Assembly (NCBI GenBank): GCA_948567375.1
Contig: OX419757.1
Span: forward strand, 1 to 64,000
Length of the DNA stretch: 64,000 bases
Direction of reading: 5' to 3'
Origin: Lunularia cruciata
Lineage: Eukaryota; Streptophyta; Marchantiopsida; Lunulariales; Lunulariaceae
Shown here: piece after piece, positions 40,936-50,778 of the stretch
How the letters are laid out: each line of letters begins with the position of its first letter
Position numbering within the stretch: position 1 is the stretch's first letter
Made by a program: the position numbers and the translations under genes
Notes under the pieces: model-generated
Told to the model about the DNA's origin: nothing
Database searches by the model: none
The model's input: the letters and a program-made list of their open reading frames with translations, nothing else

Positions 40936-42668
40936 TGTGTGCTAATGATGACATCCTCATTTCCATGGAATCTTTGAACTCTTGTAGGGTTGTTTGTGTC
41001 TTGTGGAGATGAGAAAGAGGCTCCCATGTGAAGGGGATATTCAATGTTGTTTGAGGCCACGTTGGATATCATGACATGCAAGAATACAATAAACTTCATA
41101 TTCCTCTTGATCATTAACAAGCATGAGAGAAGGTAGAGGTGGAGGTGGGACACAAGTGAAAAAGGAAAATGCATTAGAAACAAAAGGTTTTAACTTTGAA
41201 ACATGGAAAATAAAATGGATATGTATGTGACTAGGGAGAGAAAATCCATGGCCAATGGGAGAAATGATCTGAGTAATCTCAAACGGACCTATCCAATTGG
41301 GAGTAAGTTTATAAACTTGGATATCAAGTGGGATAGAAAGGTTATTGGAAGATTCCATAACCTTATAACCTAGTTGAAAGGTGAGATCATGAGAATGTTT
41401 ATTAGCATATTCTTTTGCCAATTTTGAGGAACTAGAAGATGAGACTTGGCTTGATGTAAGGAGTTAGATAACCTAAAAAAAAGGTGGAAGTATGTGGGAC
41501 TTGTGAAGGCAAAGAGGCAAGAAGAGAATTTGGAACAAGTGCATCTTGCCCACAATAAGGAAGAAGAGAGAAAAGCTGATACTTTGCTTACATGGAATTA
41601 TTGTAGGCAAACTCAGCAATTGCAAGACAAGTATCCCAATCAATGTGGTGATTGTTAACAAAGGCACGTAACACCTCCTCCAAAGTGCTATTTTCTTATT
41701 TTTTTTGTCCATAAGTTTGAGGATCATAAGTGGTAGACAATGCAAGCTTGGTACCAAAGAGTTTAAAACTTGCTTGCCAAAAGTTTCTAATAAAGCAAGG
41801 ATCTCGATAAGAGATGAGAACCCTTGGCATCCCATGGTGCTTGAAGACATTATCAAAGTAGATTTGGGTCAATGTTGGAGCATCTTCTGTATCCATAGCA
41901 GGTGCCAAATGAATCTACTTGTTGAGTTTATCCATAAATACTATGATGGTTGTATGGCCATAGTCCATCTTTATTAAGGATGTGACAAGGTCTAAGCGTG
42001 TTCTTAATAGATAGATGGAATTGGTAGTGGTTGAAGGAGTCCATTTGGCTTTTGGTTATTAGCTTTGTTGCATTGGTAGCTCTCACAAGGTCAAACCAAC
42101 TTACAAACCTCTTGTGCCATATTGGGCTACAACCATTGATGTTGTAGGGTACTCAAGGTATTGCACACATCCATGTGACTAGTGATTGGTAAGTCATGGG
42201 CCTCTTGAAGCTACACAAGTTGTAGATCATCCTTGGATGGAACATAGATCCGGGTCTCACAAAATAGAAGGCTTTCCTTGAAGAAGAAAGTGTTACATTT
42301 CTTACCATGTGTTGCAAGATGACCTTATACCACTCAAAAGAAGTGGTCTTTGTATAAAGTGGTCCTGAACTCAATTTGGACTTTTGAGTCAATTAATACT
42401 ATTTGACAATTAATACCATTGTAATTGCTACTATTATGAGATATTCAAGAAGAGTCCTCAAATCTTGTCATTATGATAGGCATTGGGGATGACATGAAAC
42501 TTTCTAGGTTTGTACTCAAGTTTGATGTCAAACAACTATAGTTGTTCTTCTCATTGATGACATGGACTCTTCATGTGCTACAAATGTAAGGTCTGCAATA
42601 AAATTTTGTGATTGGTTTGCATGCACTTGTTTTTCCTAGAGATAATGTCTTTATATCTTTGGGACATA
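40936..42668 (-). pseudogene. Chromovirus B RNase H end, integrase and chromodomain
   Basis: The copy begins near the end of RNase H at 42668, where copy 2 of the DNMT-gypsy family interrupts it. It continues through the integrase zinc region (about 42392-42060) and the core (PMVDTEDAPTLTQIYFDNVF-like text at 41908, ISYRDPCF, DPQTYGQ). The GPF module is LTPNWIGPFEITQI near 41310, and the chromodomain start EEYEVYCILACHDIQRG lies near 41100. The chromodomain is broken by a frame shift. It is collinear with element A and equally dead. Confidence 0.85.
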
Positions 42669-43552
42669 TGTCATGCCATTTGTAGTGTCACATCTTGATT
42701 GCCTGGACACTAGAGTCCCAATGATAGTAGTTAGAGGCATTTTGGCAGCTACTCATAGACTACTTTCCAATTGTCAGATTTTGTGTTTGGAGTACTGACT
42801 TCATGGTGGGACCCACCATCACTTGCACCATCCATACCATCAGCAAGACCATTGGGATGAGACCTAGGTTGAAATATGTCAGATTTTGGCAAGAAAAACA
42901 GATTTTGGCAAGAATATCCCTTTCTTGGTGATCCTTGTAGCGTAGGAAGTAGATAAGTGCCCGATTATATCAAATGCCAGTAGTGGCAAAGTCAATCCGG
43001 TGTTTTTTATGAGATGGATGGTTTCTGTTTTGATTTCTTGTGAGTGGATCCCCTCCATTCTATGGTTCATGTTTGTGCACCGTGTTTGTGCAAGGTGCCT
43101 TGAATTTAGAGCATTGGTGTTCTAGTGTGTTCTCGATAGTGAGGTTGTAGTGATGACTTGTAGACCTTGAGAGTGCATGTTGTGATGGCAAGTTACAAGT
43201 TGCCCTTTCCCCTAGTGTAGTTGTCTTAGTTAAATTTACATTAGTGGGTAGTGTTCCATTAGGGTTGGCACTTGATGGTGGTTGGTTGGTGGTGTTGGCA
43301 CTTGGTGGTGGTTGGTTGGTGATGTTGGCACTTTTGGTGCTTGGTTGGTGGTGTTGGCACTTGGTGGGTACTTGTGGTTTGCAAGTGGTGGTTTGCAATT
43401 ACTTTGTCATGATGGAGTTCTCTGGGGATTCCAAAGGAGATAGCCCTATAGTATGCAGTGGGTTTACTTGAAGTGGCGCTCAGTATTAGCCTATATCTCA
43501 AGTCCCAGTGAGATAAAAGATTGACTCTAAGTTGGAGTTTGTGTTGTGCATC
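42669..43552 (+). mobile_element. DNMT-gypsy family copy 2, 5' fragment
   Basis: It starts at the family's exact 5' terminus (TGTCATGCC, 42669) inside the RNase H region of chromovirus B and follows block A to about 42880. The section 42880-43260 does not match the other copies. At 43380-43552 the gag N-terminal region resumes on the plus strand (YFVMMEFSGDSKGDSPIV, matching copy 1's YFVTMEFFGNFGGDSSIV). At 43552 it meets the inverted end of copy 3. Confidence 0.65.
43264..43382 (+). repeat. 30-bp minisatellite, about four units
   Basis: GTTGGCACTT recurs at 43264, 43294, 43324 and 43353 (periods 30, 30, 29), each followed by a G- and T-rich GGTGGTTGGTTGGTG stretch. It sits inside copy 2, upstream of its gag N-terminal segment. 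The G runs are short, so a strong G-quadruplex is not expected. Confidence 0.9.
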
Positions 43553-44176
43553 TATACATTGCTACACAATATACATCATTGTCAACATCATACACTATAG
43601 AAGCACAACTCACACATAAGTCATACATAGATCTAAATTGCCACAATAATCAGATTGTTTACAACACTTGAATCAACTCAACTTAGATCAGTACTTGATT
43701 TATCACTCTATAAACTGCCAACAATTGGGCATTGATTATAGTCAAGCTACACCCACTCTAGCTAAGAGAATCCAAGTGATGCTTGCCGGCCTCAATCCAC
43801 CATAGCTAGGAACTTAAAGGCTCAACATTTGAGAAGTGAGCTCTCTAGAGCTGCAATTCAAAAGTATACCCCTTGGACTTGAGCTAGGTCTAAAACTCTA
43901 ATGGTTCCTTTGATGGCACACTCAATGGTGTGAATGATGCAAAGTGACAATAAGCCCCACCGTGAAGTCTATACCCCAAACAAGAAATTTGACCATCAGA
44001 AAGTAGTCTATGGGAAATTGCTAAAATACCTCTAACTACTATCATTGCAACTCCAATGTCTGAGCAATCTAGATGCAACACTACAAATGGTGTGACAACT
44101 ATGGTGCATATATACATTGCTACAATATAGAAGCACAACTCACACATAAGTCATACATAGACTCTAAAGTGCCACA
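43553..44176 (-). repeat. DNMT-gypsy terminal blocks in the order B-A-B (copy 3 end)
   Basis: Reading leftward: block B (TGTGGCACTTTAG at 44176 to about 44098), then block A (TGTCACACC at 44097 to CTGATTA at 43646), then a second block B (TGTGGCAATTTAG at 43645 to GCACAACA at 43553). A purine-rich GGGGGGCAAT directly precedes the first B and would be a good polypurine tract. Blocks A and B are the 5' and 3' terminal segments of copy 4. Here they adjoin each other, which suggests either an LTR composed of B+A followed by part of a second LTR, or a 5'-plus-3' mini-element. Confidence 0.7.
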
Positions 44177-44345
44177 ATTGCCCCCCTAACTGGCGGTTAG
44201 GTCCATCTAACTCCAAATAGCCATCTACTCCAAGTATATGGTATACCCTATGATAGGCAAAGATCAAAAGGCCGGGTGCTATGGAGCATCATCATTAATC
44301 GCTTGTCTACAATCTATACCATATAAAGAATGAACTAGCTATAGG

Positions 44346-45244
44346 TCAAGTACATCTAGGACATAATCACTATCCTTGAGGAACCACTATGAGGGGAGGA
44401 GTCATACATGCCATATGCCATTTTCTCGAACAACTATCACACACTAACATAGTAGCAGCTCCACCAAAAGAGCCACATAACATACACCTCAACCCTGCAC
44501 GTACTAGTGCCAAGCTTGGGTCCATAGTACCATCAATTTTTGGGAGGTGGCATAGCGCACAATTGTGCACATGATCCTTCCAAACAACACCATCATGTCC
44601 TTCTAACACAAGGACTCCAGATGGCAAAATCTAATGCATTCTCAAGATAGTCCGGCCTATTGAAACATCAAGTATTATTGGTGTTGTCTGTTGTAGATAT
44701 ACATAGTCACTTGGATGAAATCAACGGATTGAGTGTCTATAACCTCCTCCTTGAATAATAGCATAATGTAAAGTATCCCTATGCTGAGCAATTGCTAAGT
44801 TCTCAAAGGCCATTGGCATCACTCTCCAAAAGATCTCTGCCCATTGAGAATGTGCGCTCACCCATACATCTGGATCATCCAAGTCCAAGACTATAGTAGC
44901 ATATTGACAAATGTCTATAGGTAAATCTAGATCTTGTCCATAGAGAAGGAAGGAAGGAGAGAAGGATGCTAAGGAGGCTTGCCGGCTGAACCAATAGCTC
45001 ATGGCCAACCAAGGTAATTGGAGATCCCAATCTCCTAAGTGGCCTCTCTGCAAACCATACTTTCGTAATCCTCTCTTCACTATCTGAACCACTCTCTTTG
45101 CTAAGCCATCTGCCTCAAGGTGATCTTGGGATGTAGTACAATGATCAATCAAAGCCTTTCCACACAAGACTTGAAACTCCCCCAAGAAATTTGTACCTTG
45201 ATCAGTCAAAACCTCAGTTGGTGTACCAAAATGACTAAGAACCC
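44346..45244 (-). pseudogene. DNMT-gypsy copy 3 integrase C-terminal part and PHD finger
   Basis: This is the left half of copy 3, cut from its right half by insertion of copy 4. It starts at VLSHFGTPTEVLTDQGTNF (second catalytic D), continues with EADGLAKRVVQIVKRGLRK (the catalytic E is K here), FSPSFLLYGQDLDL and the SH3-like tail. The PHD finger follows: CMLCGSFGGAA, CDSCSRKWHMAC and, after in-frame stops at 44370-44375, CPRC. All eight PHD zinc ligands are still encoded. Confidence 0.88.
45240..45244 (+). repeat. Target-site duplication, left copy (AACCC)
   Basis: AACCC at 45240-45244 flanks the first base of copy 4, and AACCC recurs at 52700-52704 at its other end. Joining the outer flanks restores the collinear integrase sequence of copy 3 as seen in copy 1 near 7400. 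If the element ends in CA, the duplication is the 4-bp ACCC. Confidence 0.8.
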
Positions 45245-45727
45245 TGTCACGCCATTTGTAGTTCCGCATCTAGATGCTCGGACATTGGAGTTCCAGTGAT
45301 GGTAGTTAGAGTTATTCTAGCAGTTTCTCAGGGACTACTTTCCGATGGTTAGATTTTGTGTTCGGGGTACTGACTTCACGGTGGGGCCCACCGTCACTTT
45401 GCACCGTTTGCACCGTCAAGTGTGCCATCAGCGGGACCGTTAGGGTTTCAGGGCTAGCTCGAGTCCAGGGGGTATAGTTTCGAAGTGAGCTCCAGAGAGC
45501 TCACTTCTCTGATGTTGAGCCTTCGAGTTCCTGGCTATGGTGGACAGAGGCCGGCGAGCGTCACCTGGATTCTCTATGCTTGAGTGGGTGTGGCTTGACT
45601 GTAATCAGTGCCCAGTTGTTGGCAGTTTATAGAGTGACAGATCAAGTACTGATCTGAGTTGAGTTGAGTTGAGAGTGTTAAGCAATCTGATTACATCAGA
45701 GAAGTCAGGTCCGCTACAGGAGGTGGT
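45245..45727 (+). other. Copy 4 5' terminal block A and leader
   Basis: It begins TGTCACGCCATTTGTAG, shared with the start points of copies 1, 2 and the 58727 fragment. It ends around GATTACATCAGAGAAG. A short deletion point near 45705-45715 joins it to gag and removes several hundred bases of leader and gag that are present in copy 5 (58728-59180). No second copy of this block exists at the 3' end of copy 4. Confidence 0.75.
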
Positions 45728-46927
45728 GTGGTACCGGGGTTTAACCCCATGGTTGAGTTCTTCCTATGTTTGAGGCAGAACTACCAGGGAGTGCGGACTG
45801 ACAAGCTGAGGAGCTTGCAGGAGTTCCAGCGGAAGGCTGGAGAGAGCCTAGGCGAGGCATACACTCGCATGAGGCGGCTGATCAGTTTCACTCAGGGAGT
45901 TACTGAGGCCCAGGCAGTCCAGTTTTGGTATGGGATATTGGACAGGGAGTTGCGACGTAGAGTTCGTGATGCTACGTTGTTGCAGGCTACTTCGCCCACT
46001 TTGGCAGTAGTCTTTGGTTTGGCTGAGCGTATTGAGCTCAACATGGTGGAGGAGAGAGTGGTGACAGCTGGATTTGGTAGAGAGACCTCATCCACGGTTG
46101 TGACTTCTTCTAGAGTGCAGCAGAGTGCACCACGCCCAGTTGGTTTTCGAGGACAAGGTGGACAGCCCAGATCCTATGGAGCGAGTGGAGGGCCTAGTGG
46201 AGTTAGACCCTTACCCTCATTTTTGGGTCAGCAGCAGCCAGTGAGTGGTGGTGTTGCTTGTTGGACTTGTGGTGGACCTCACCATAGGAGAGAGTGTACT
46301 CAGGGCAGCGGACCTGATACCTCTGGTGCATCACAGCCAGCACATAGGCAGTGTGAGCACTGCCATAGATTTGGTCATACTAGTGACCGGTGTTTTGACC
46401 TACACCCGGAGTTACGGAGTGGTAGGGCTGCTATGGCAGGTAGTAGAGGAGCTCCAGTTCATGGAGGACAAGGTGGTAGAGGTGGTGGTAGAGGATTTAC
46501 ACCTAGTAGGGGTGCGGTACCTGCCCTTACTTCTGACACAGCTATGGCTACTCGGATTGAGCAGTTGGAGCAGAGATTGGCTAGTATGGCTATTGCTCAG
46601 AGGAGATCAGATTCGGGTGATGAGGCTTCCACCTCATATGCTGGTGATAGAGATGCTTTAGACTTCATGTGCGGAGCAGCACAGGTGGATGCATCTGCAG
46701 CAGTGACTAGGAGTGCAGTACGTGCTCCAGAGCCTAGAGGAGCATCAATGGAGTTGGACCCACAGAGAGGAGAGGTTGGGAGACAGGTCAGACTTCCCCA
46801 GTCTTTCACGCTATCTGAGGCATTGCAGACGACATCCATGGTTCCTAGACGTCCCAGTGCAGGTGTGGTAGGTGGTGATGGAGTACCTGATGGAGTACCT
46901 ACTAGTCAGCCACCTGCTACTACATAG
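45728..46927 (+). CDS. DNMT-gypsy copy 4 Gag (capsid and nucleocapsid), N-truncated
   Basis: A 399-codon open frame. The capsid C-terminal half is visible (LRSLQEFQRKAGESLGEAYT, LISFTQGVTEAQAV, VFGLAERIEL). Two zinc knuckles follow: CWTCGGPHHRREC (residues 178-190, a 13-residue variant spacing) and canonical CEHCHRFGHTSDRC (209-222). An RG- and G-rich stretch (about 240-256) and a short coiled segment IEQLEQRLASMA come next. Gag would bind and package element RNA. The natural start is lost through a deletion just upstream. The frame ends at TAG 46925-46927, where copy 3 has CAA, so this stop is a CAG-to-TAG-type mutation and protease follows in the same frame. Confidence 0.88.
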   Translation: MVPGFNPMVEFFLCLRQNYQGVRTDKLRSLQEFQRKAGESLGEAYTRMRRLISFTQGVTEAQAVQFWYGILDRELRRRVRDATLLQATSPTLAVVFGLAERIELNMVEERVVTAGFGRETSSTVVTSSRVQQSAPRPVGFRGQGGQPRSYGASGGPSGVRPLPSFLGQQQPVSGGVACWTCGGPHHRRECTQGSGPDTSGASQPAHRQCEHCHRFGHTSDRCFDLHPELRSGRAAMAGSRGAPVHGGQGGRGGGRGFTPSRGAVPALTSDTAMATRIEQLEQRLASMAIAQRRSDSGDEASTSYAGDRDALDFMCGAAQVDASAAVTRSAVRAPEPRGASMELDPQRGEVGRQVRLPQSFTLSEALQTTSMVPRRPSAGVVGGDGVPDGVPTSQPPATT

Positions 46928-46939
46928 ACTGAGTCTAGC

Positions 46940-47746
46940 ATGATGTTGGAGGCGGCTCAGCTGATTATGCGGCATCCTTTATTTTCAGCCAGTGACATGT
47001 TTACATTGGGAGTTGACCCAGCCCCAGTGTTCCGGTTGGCTGCCACGTTGTGTGAGAGTAGGGATGGTGCAGTTCCTACTACTAGAGCAGAGGTGGTTGG
47101 TAGTGGAGCTGACTTGGTTGAGGAGCATGGGATCCGTTCAGCGACCAGTGGTTTATGGCAGGCAGCAGCGGCTAGACTGGAGGAGTTGCCAGCTAGACCG
47201 GCCTTTGAGAGAGCGCGGTTTACACCTGGTGTTGTCCTATTGGATAACCAGAGGGGGATCTTTCGTTTGGTAGGACCTTCAGGGAAGGTCTATACACCAC
47301 AGAGAGTCTTGTTAGACTCGAGTGCGCAGCCCCTTATGTTGGGGAAGGCTGCAGTTGTTGGTCTGGAGTTACGGAAGACCGATGTGGAGAGGTGTCCATT
47401 TCAGATCCAAACATCTCTAGGTGGTGGTTCGACACAGTACATCACACGTGGAGACCTTGTTGTCTAGGTTCAGCCTGGTCATCCGACTGATAGCTCGGTG
47501 GTGAGAGCTCAGGCTATTGCGACGATAGCTGAGTCATATGATGTGCTAGTTGGGGGAGCAGTGTTATACCCTATGGGTTTCAGTATTGACTATTGGGAGG
47601 AGACAGCCTCTTATAGACCTGGTTGGCAGTCTGGTGAGGGACGGGTATGTCGCTTACCAGTACGCTTCAGTAGTGGCAGTCTTGGCTCACTACAGTCCGG
47701 GACCATGGCAGCATCAGTTTTGGCTTTCAGCGGTGCAGTTACTTAG
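46940..47746 (+). pseudogene. DNMT-gypsy copy 4 aspartic protease
   Basis: It is in the same frame as gag. The active-site region reads VLLDSSAQPLMLGKAAVVG at about 47309-47365. Copy 3 reads D-F-G-A here, so the ancestral motif was probably DSGA. The flap region and the closing motif YDVLVGGAVLYPMGF, then DYWEE and RPGWQSGEGRV, follow after a TAG at 47465-47467 (copy 5 has CAA). A second TAG at 47744-47746 replaces TGG of copy 5. The domain would process the polyprotein, releasing the methyltransferase upstream of RT. Confidence 0.82.
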
Positions 47747-49312
47747 CCTGGTGACTTGTTGGAGGGGAACGCCCATGCAGAGGATACTCCAGTACCAGAG
47801 GAGATCACTCGGCTATGGAGTACAAGTGGGATTGTTCCATCCACCTTGGATGTTCCATTGTGGAGTTCAGAGGAGGCATTGCAGCAGCATGCGGATCAGT
47901 TGGTGCAGCAGGCTTGGAGTGGAGCCTTCGTACCATTAGGGGATGAGTGTGAGGATGAGCCTCCAGAGGCGATTGCTTTGACACCTCTGGATACCACACT
48001 CATAGCTTGGCAGTATCCAGTAGAGGGGATATGTCTATTAGAGTTGTTTGGTGGGATCAGCACCGGACTAGCTGCGGTGTTACAGGCGGGTATCCGAGTA
48101 CAGAGGTACTTGTATGTAGAGAGAGATGAGACTGCTAGGCGAGTCTCTCTACATCATGTGGCACACTTGGCCTATTGGTATCCGGAGTTATTACCGATGT
48201 CAGCAGTCAGAGGTTACTAGAAGGCCTTACCGGGAGACATTTCCTTACTGGGGGCGCATGACCTAGAGAGACATGGGCCTATTCACTTGGTGATTTCTGG
48301 ATGGCCATGTCAGGGACATACATGTGCGGGCCGTGGTTTGGGTCTTCAGGATCCTCGTTCTGGTGTGTTTTGGGAGATGTTACGGATACTACGACATCTC
48401 CAGGTTCATCAGTCTGTTTCTCCAGCTTACCTTTTGGAGAACGTTCCTTTGATGGGTGATTCTCGCACTAGAGTGGTGGCGAGTACACATCAGGTCCATT
48501 CTTGGATGGGACCTGCTGTATTGTTAGATGCAGCCAGAGTGGGATCACGGGCTCATCGTCTTCGTCTTTGGTGGACGAACCTTTTACCCAGAGAGGTTCT
48601 ACAGCGTAGTTATGATGGGATTCAGCGACTTGACCACATCCTTGTTGATGATATCTTGGATGTTGGGCGTCAGTCTCAGATAGTGGTAGTGGCTGATAGG
48701 TCACCTATGGCAGTGGTGAACCTAGTTGGACAGCCTAGAGTTGTATTTCCCACACTCATGAGTTTCCCAGGCTCTCATGCTTTTCAAGAGGGAGGACCTG
48801 GACTTGTTTGGGACTCACAGTTACAGCAGTTGGTGGAGCCCAATGCTGATGAGAGAGAGCGGGTGATGGGTTTTCGCACTGGTATTACCACTGTTCCAGT
48901 AGTGTCAGAGGCATCCAGGCGTCAGGTGTTAGGTCAGGCTATGGACCTGAACTGTTTGACCTGGATTGTGAGCCTTGGTTTGGCAGAGCAGCGTAGGATG
49001 CGCTTGATAGGCATCACCACTCGGACACTTGTGAGCCCTGTGCCTATCGAGACGATTCAGGCACATGCTGGGGGCGATGGACCGAGTGGACATGGTATTC
49101 TTGGGACACATCCAGTAGCTACTAGGGAGAGTGGTCTACGTGGAGTCCATCCAGGTGAGCGTGGGCTACTTGGATTACACCCTTGGTCCACATGGGATGC
49201 AGCCAGAGGACGTATGGAGCTTGCAGCCAGAGTGGAGGGAGTTTTTCACACAGAGGTTGGGACCTCTAGTGGTCGGGAGCATGACACCATTGCTCCCAAG
49301 GGCCCAGTGTAG
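47747..49312 (+). pseudogene. DNMT-gypsy copy 4 cytosine-C5 DNA methyltransferase domain
   Basis: The domain should transfer a methyl group from S-adenosylmethionine to cytosine C5. Motif I is LELFGGISTGLAAVLQAG (48038-48091) and motif II-like YLYVERDE follows. After TAG at 48218-48220 (copy 3 has CAG) come motif IV ISGWPCQGHT with the catalytic Cys at 48308-48310, GLQDPRSGVFWEMLRIL, motif VI LLENVP (48434-48451), motif VIII-like GSRAHRLRLWW, and motifs IX/X ERERVMGF and LGQAMDLN near 48935-48955. The order I-IV-VI-VIII-X differs from plant DRM proteins, which are permuted. The wording resembles DNMT3-type enzymes. A tail with repeated GxxGxHP motifs precedes TAG 49310-49312. The fusion in three copies excludes a chance neighbour. 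Confidence 0.9.
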
Positions 49313-49318
49313 CAGCCA
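49310..49318 (+). promoter_or_regulatory. Conserved leaky-stop context UAG-CARYYA between DNMT and RT
   Basis: TAG CAG CCA. The next six bases fit CARYYA, the context known from tobamovirus replicase readthrough. Copy 5 has the same bases (62020-62028). Copy 3 has TAG CAA CTA (54921-54913), which differs at two positions yet still fits. The RT frame continues in register. This is the only stop in the polyprotein kept in all copies that cover it. Readthrough would set the Gag-Pro-DNMT to RT-IN ratio. Confidence 0.6.
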
Positions 49319-50778
49319 GTCAGTACGTCTTCCACTCCTACTACAGTTACAGAGGATACTTGGGAGCCAGATCTTGGACCCAAGCTTACTGGAGAGGAAA
49401 GACGGAGGGTTTGGAGGTTCTTGAGGAGTCACACGAGTTGTTTTGCCTTCAGTATGAAGGATTTGGGTGCTTTGAAGGGACCTGGTATACGGATTGAGCT
49501 GACTAGCGACACACCTATTTTCCGACGTCCTTATCGATATAGTGAGATGGAGAGGACATTGATTCAGAGCCGGAGTAGTGACCTTTTTGAGGTTGGTTTG
49601 GTGGAGATTTCACATGGAGAGTATGCATCAGCGACAGTGATGCCAGCCAAGAAGGATATGCATGGCAACTATACAGATAGGCGGATGTGTGGAGATTACC
49701 GTCCTATCAACCGACAGACCAGGGCTGATCGGTATGCCATGCCTACACCGGAGGAGATTTTTGATGCGATTGGGCATGCAAAGGTCTTCAGTACTTTGGA
49801 TCTTCGAGCGGGATATCATCAGTTGCCGATCAGGGAGGAGGATAAGTCCAAGACAACATTTTGGGCTATTGATCCTCACGGCAAGGATGTGTTATATCAG
49901 TGGAAGTTCTTACCATTTGGGTTAAAGAACGCTCCCGCTGAGTTCCAGAGGGTCATGGATAGGATCCTAGCTGGACTGGATTTTGCTCGGTGCTATATTG
50001 ATGACACTTTGGTGTATAGCACTACTGTGGAGGAGCATGAGCGACAGTTGTTGGAGGTGTTTGAGAGGTTGAGATCTCATGGACTCAAACTACATCCTGG
50101 GAAGTGTAGGTTCTTGCACGAGCAGGTTGAGTATTTGGGTCACACTATCTACCCCGGAGGACTTGGTGTTCAGCAGACCAAGGTGGAGGCTATTGCACGT
50201 ATTCCTCGGCCTACGGATGTGAGCAGAGTGCGAGCATTCCTTGGGTTGGTGAACTTCTATCGCCGCTATGTTAGAGGATTTAGTGCCATTGCCAAGGCCT
50301 TGACGAAGCTGACCAAGCTTACACAGGAGTGGTGTTGGGGAGATGAGCAGGAGAGAGCTTTTGTAGAGCTCAAGGAGAGGTTGACATCTGCTCCTATTTT
50401 GAGGAGACCGATCAGAGGACGACCATTTCAGGTTCACACTGATTGGAGTATGTTGGGGCTTGGAGCGGTGCTCACCCAACATGATGATGAGGAGAAGGAG
50501 TTTGTGGTGGCCTATGCTAGTCGCTCCAACAATTCAGCGGAGGCAAAGTATAGTTCATATGAGGGAGAGTGCTTGGCAGCAGTTTGGGCAGTAGCACATT
50601 TCCGATGTTACCTGTTTGGTAACCCCTTCACTCTCATCACTGATCATCAGCCACTGAAGTGGTTGATGGAGTCCGACAAGCTTTCAGGGAAGCTTGCACG
50701 ATGGGCTCTGATTTTACAGGAGTATGATTTCACGGTTGTTCACAGACCTGGAGTGGTGAACGTGATGCAGATGGGTTG
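49313..50778 (+). CDS. DNMT-gypsy copy 4 reverse transcriptase and RNase H
   Basis: It is in frame with the upstream methyltransferase. The pre-RT segment FAFSMKDLGAL leads to the RT core: MPAKKDMHGNYTDRRMCGDY, VFSTLDLRAGYHQLPI (first catalytic Asp), FLPFGLKNAPAEFQRVMD, and the YIDDTLVYS box at about 49994-50020 carrying the catalytic Asp pair. The thumb is IPRPTDVSRVRAFLGLVNFYRRY. RNase H shows VHTDWSMLGLGAVLTQ, SSYEGECLAAVWAV and LITDHQPLKWL. The domain is complete. At about 50762 one base is missing relative to copies 3 and 5 (AACGT for AA(C/T)CGT), which shifts the frame and produces a TGA at 50777-50779. Confidence 0.93.

Noticed and set aside
46245-46661. Second open frame overlapping gag of copy 4
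   Set aside because: It is a +1 shadow of gag without recognisable domains; the zinc knuckles are in the other frame.
48035-49000. Methyltransferase as a bacterial contaminant or a normal host DNMT gene
   Set aside because: It is in the same frame as gag and protease upstream and RT downstream, and this order is found in three separate copies in both orientations; plant-type retrotransposons flank it on all sides.
48035-49000. Assignment as a plant DRM methyltransferase
   Set aside because: DRM proteins have permuted motifs (the block with the catalytic Cys follows the VI-X block); here motif I precedes IV, VI and X.
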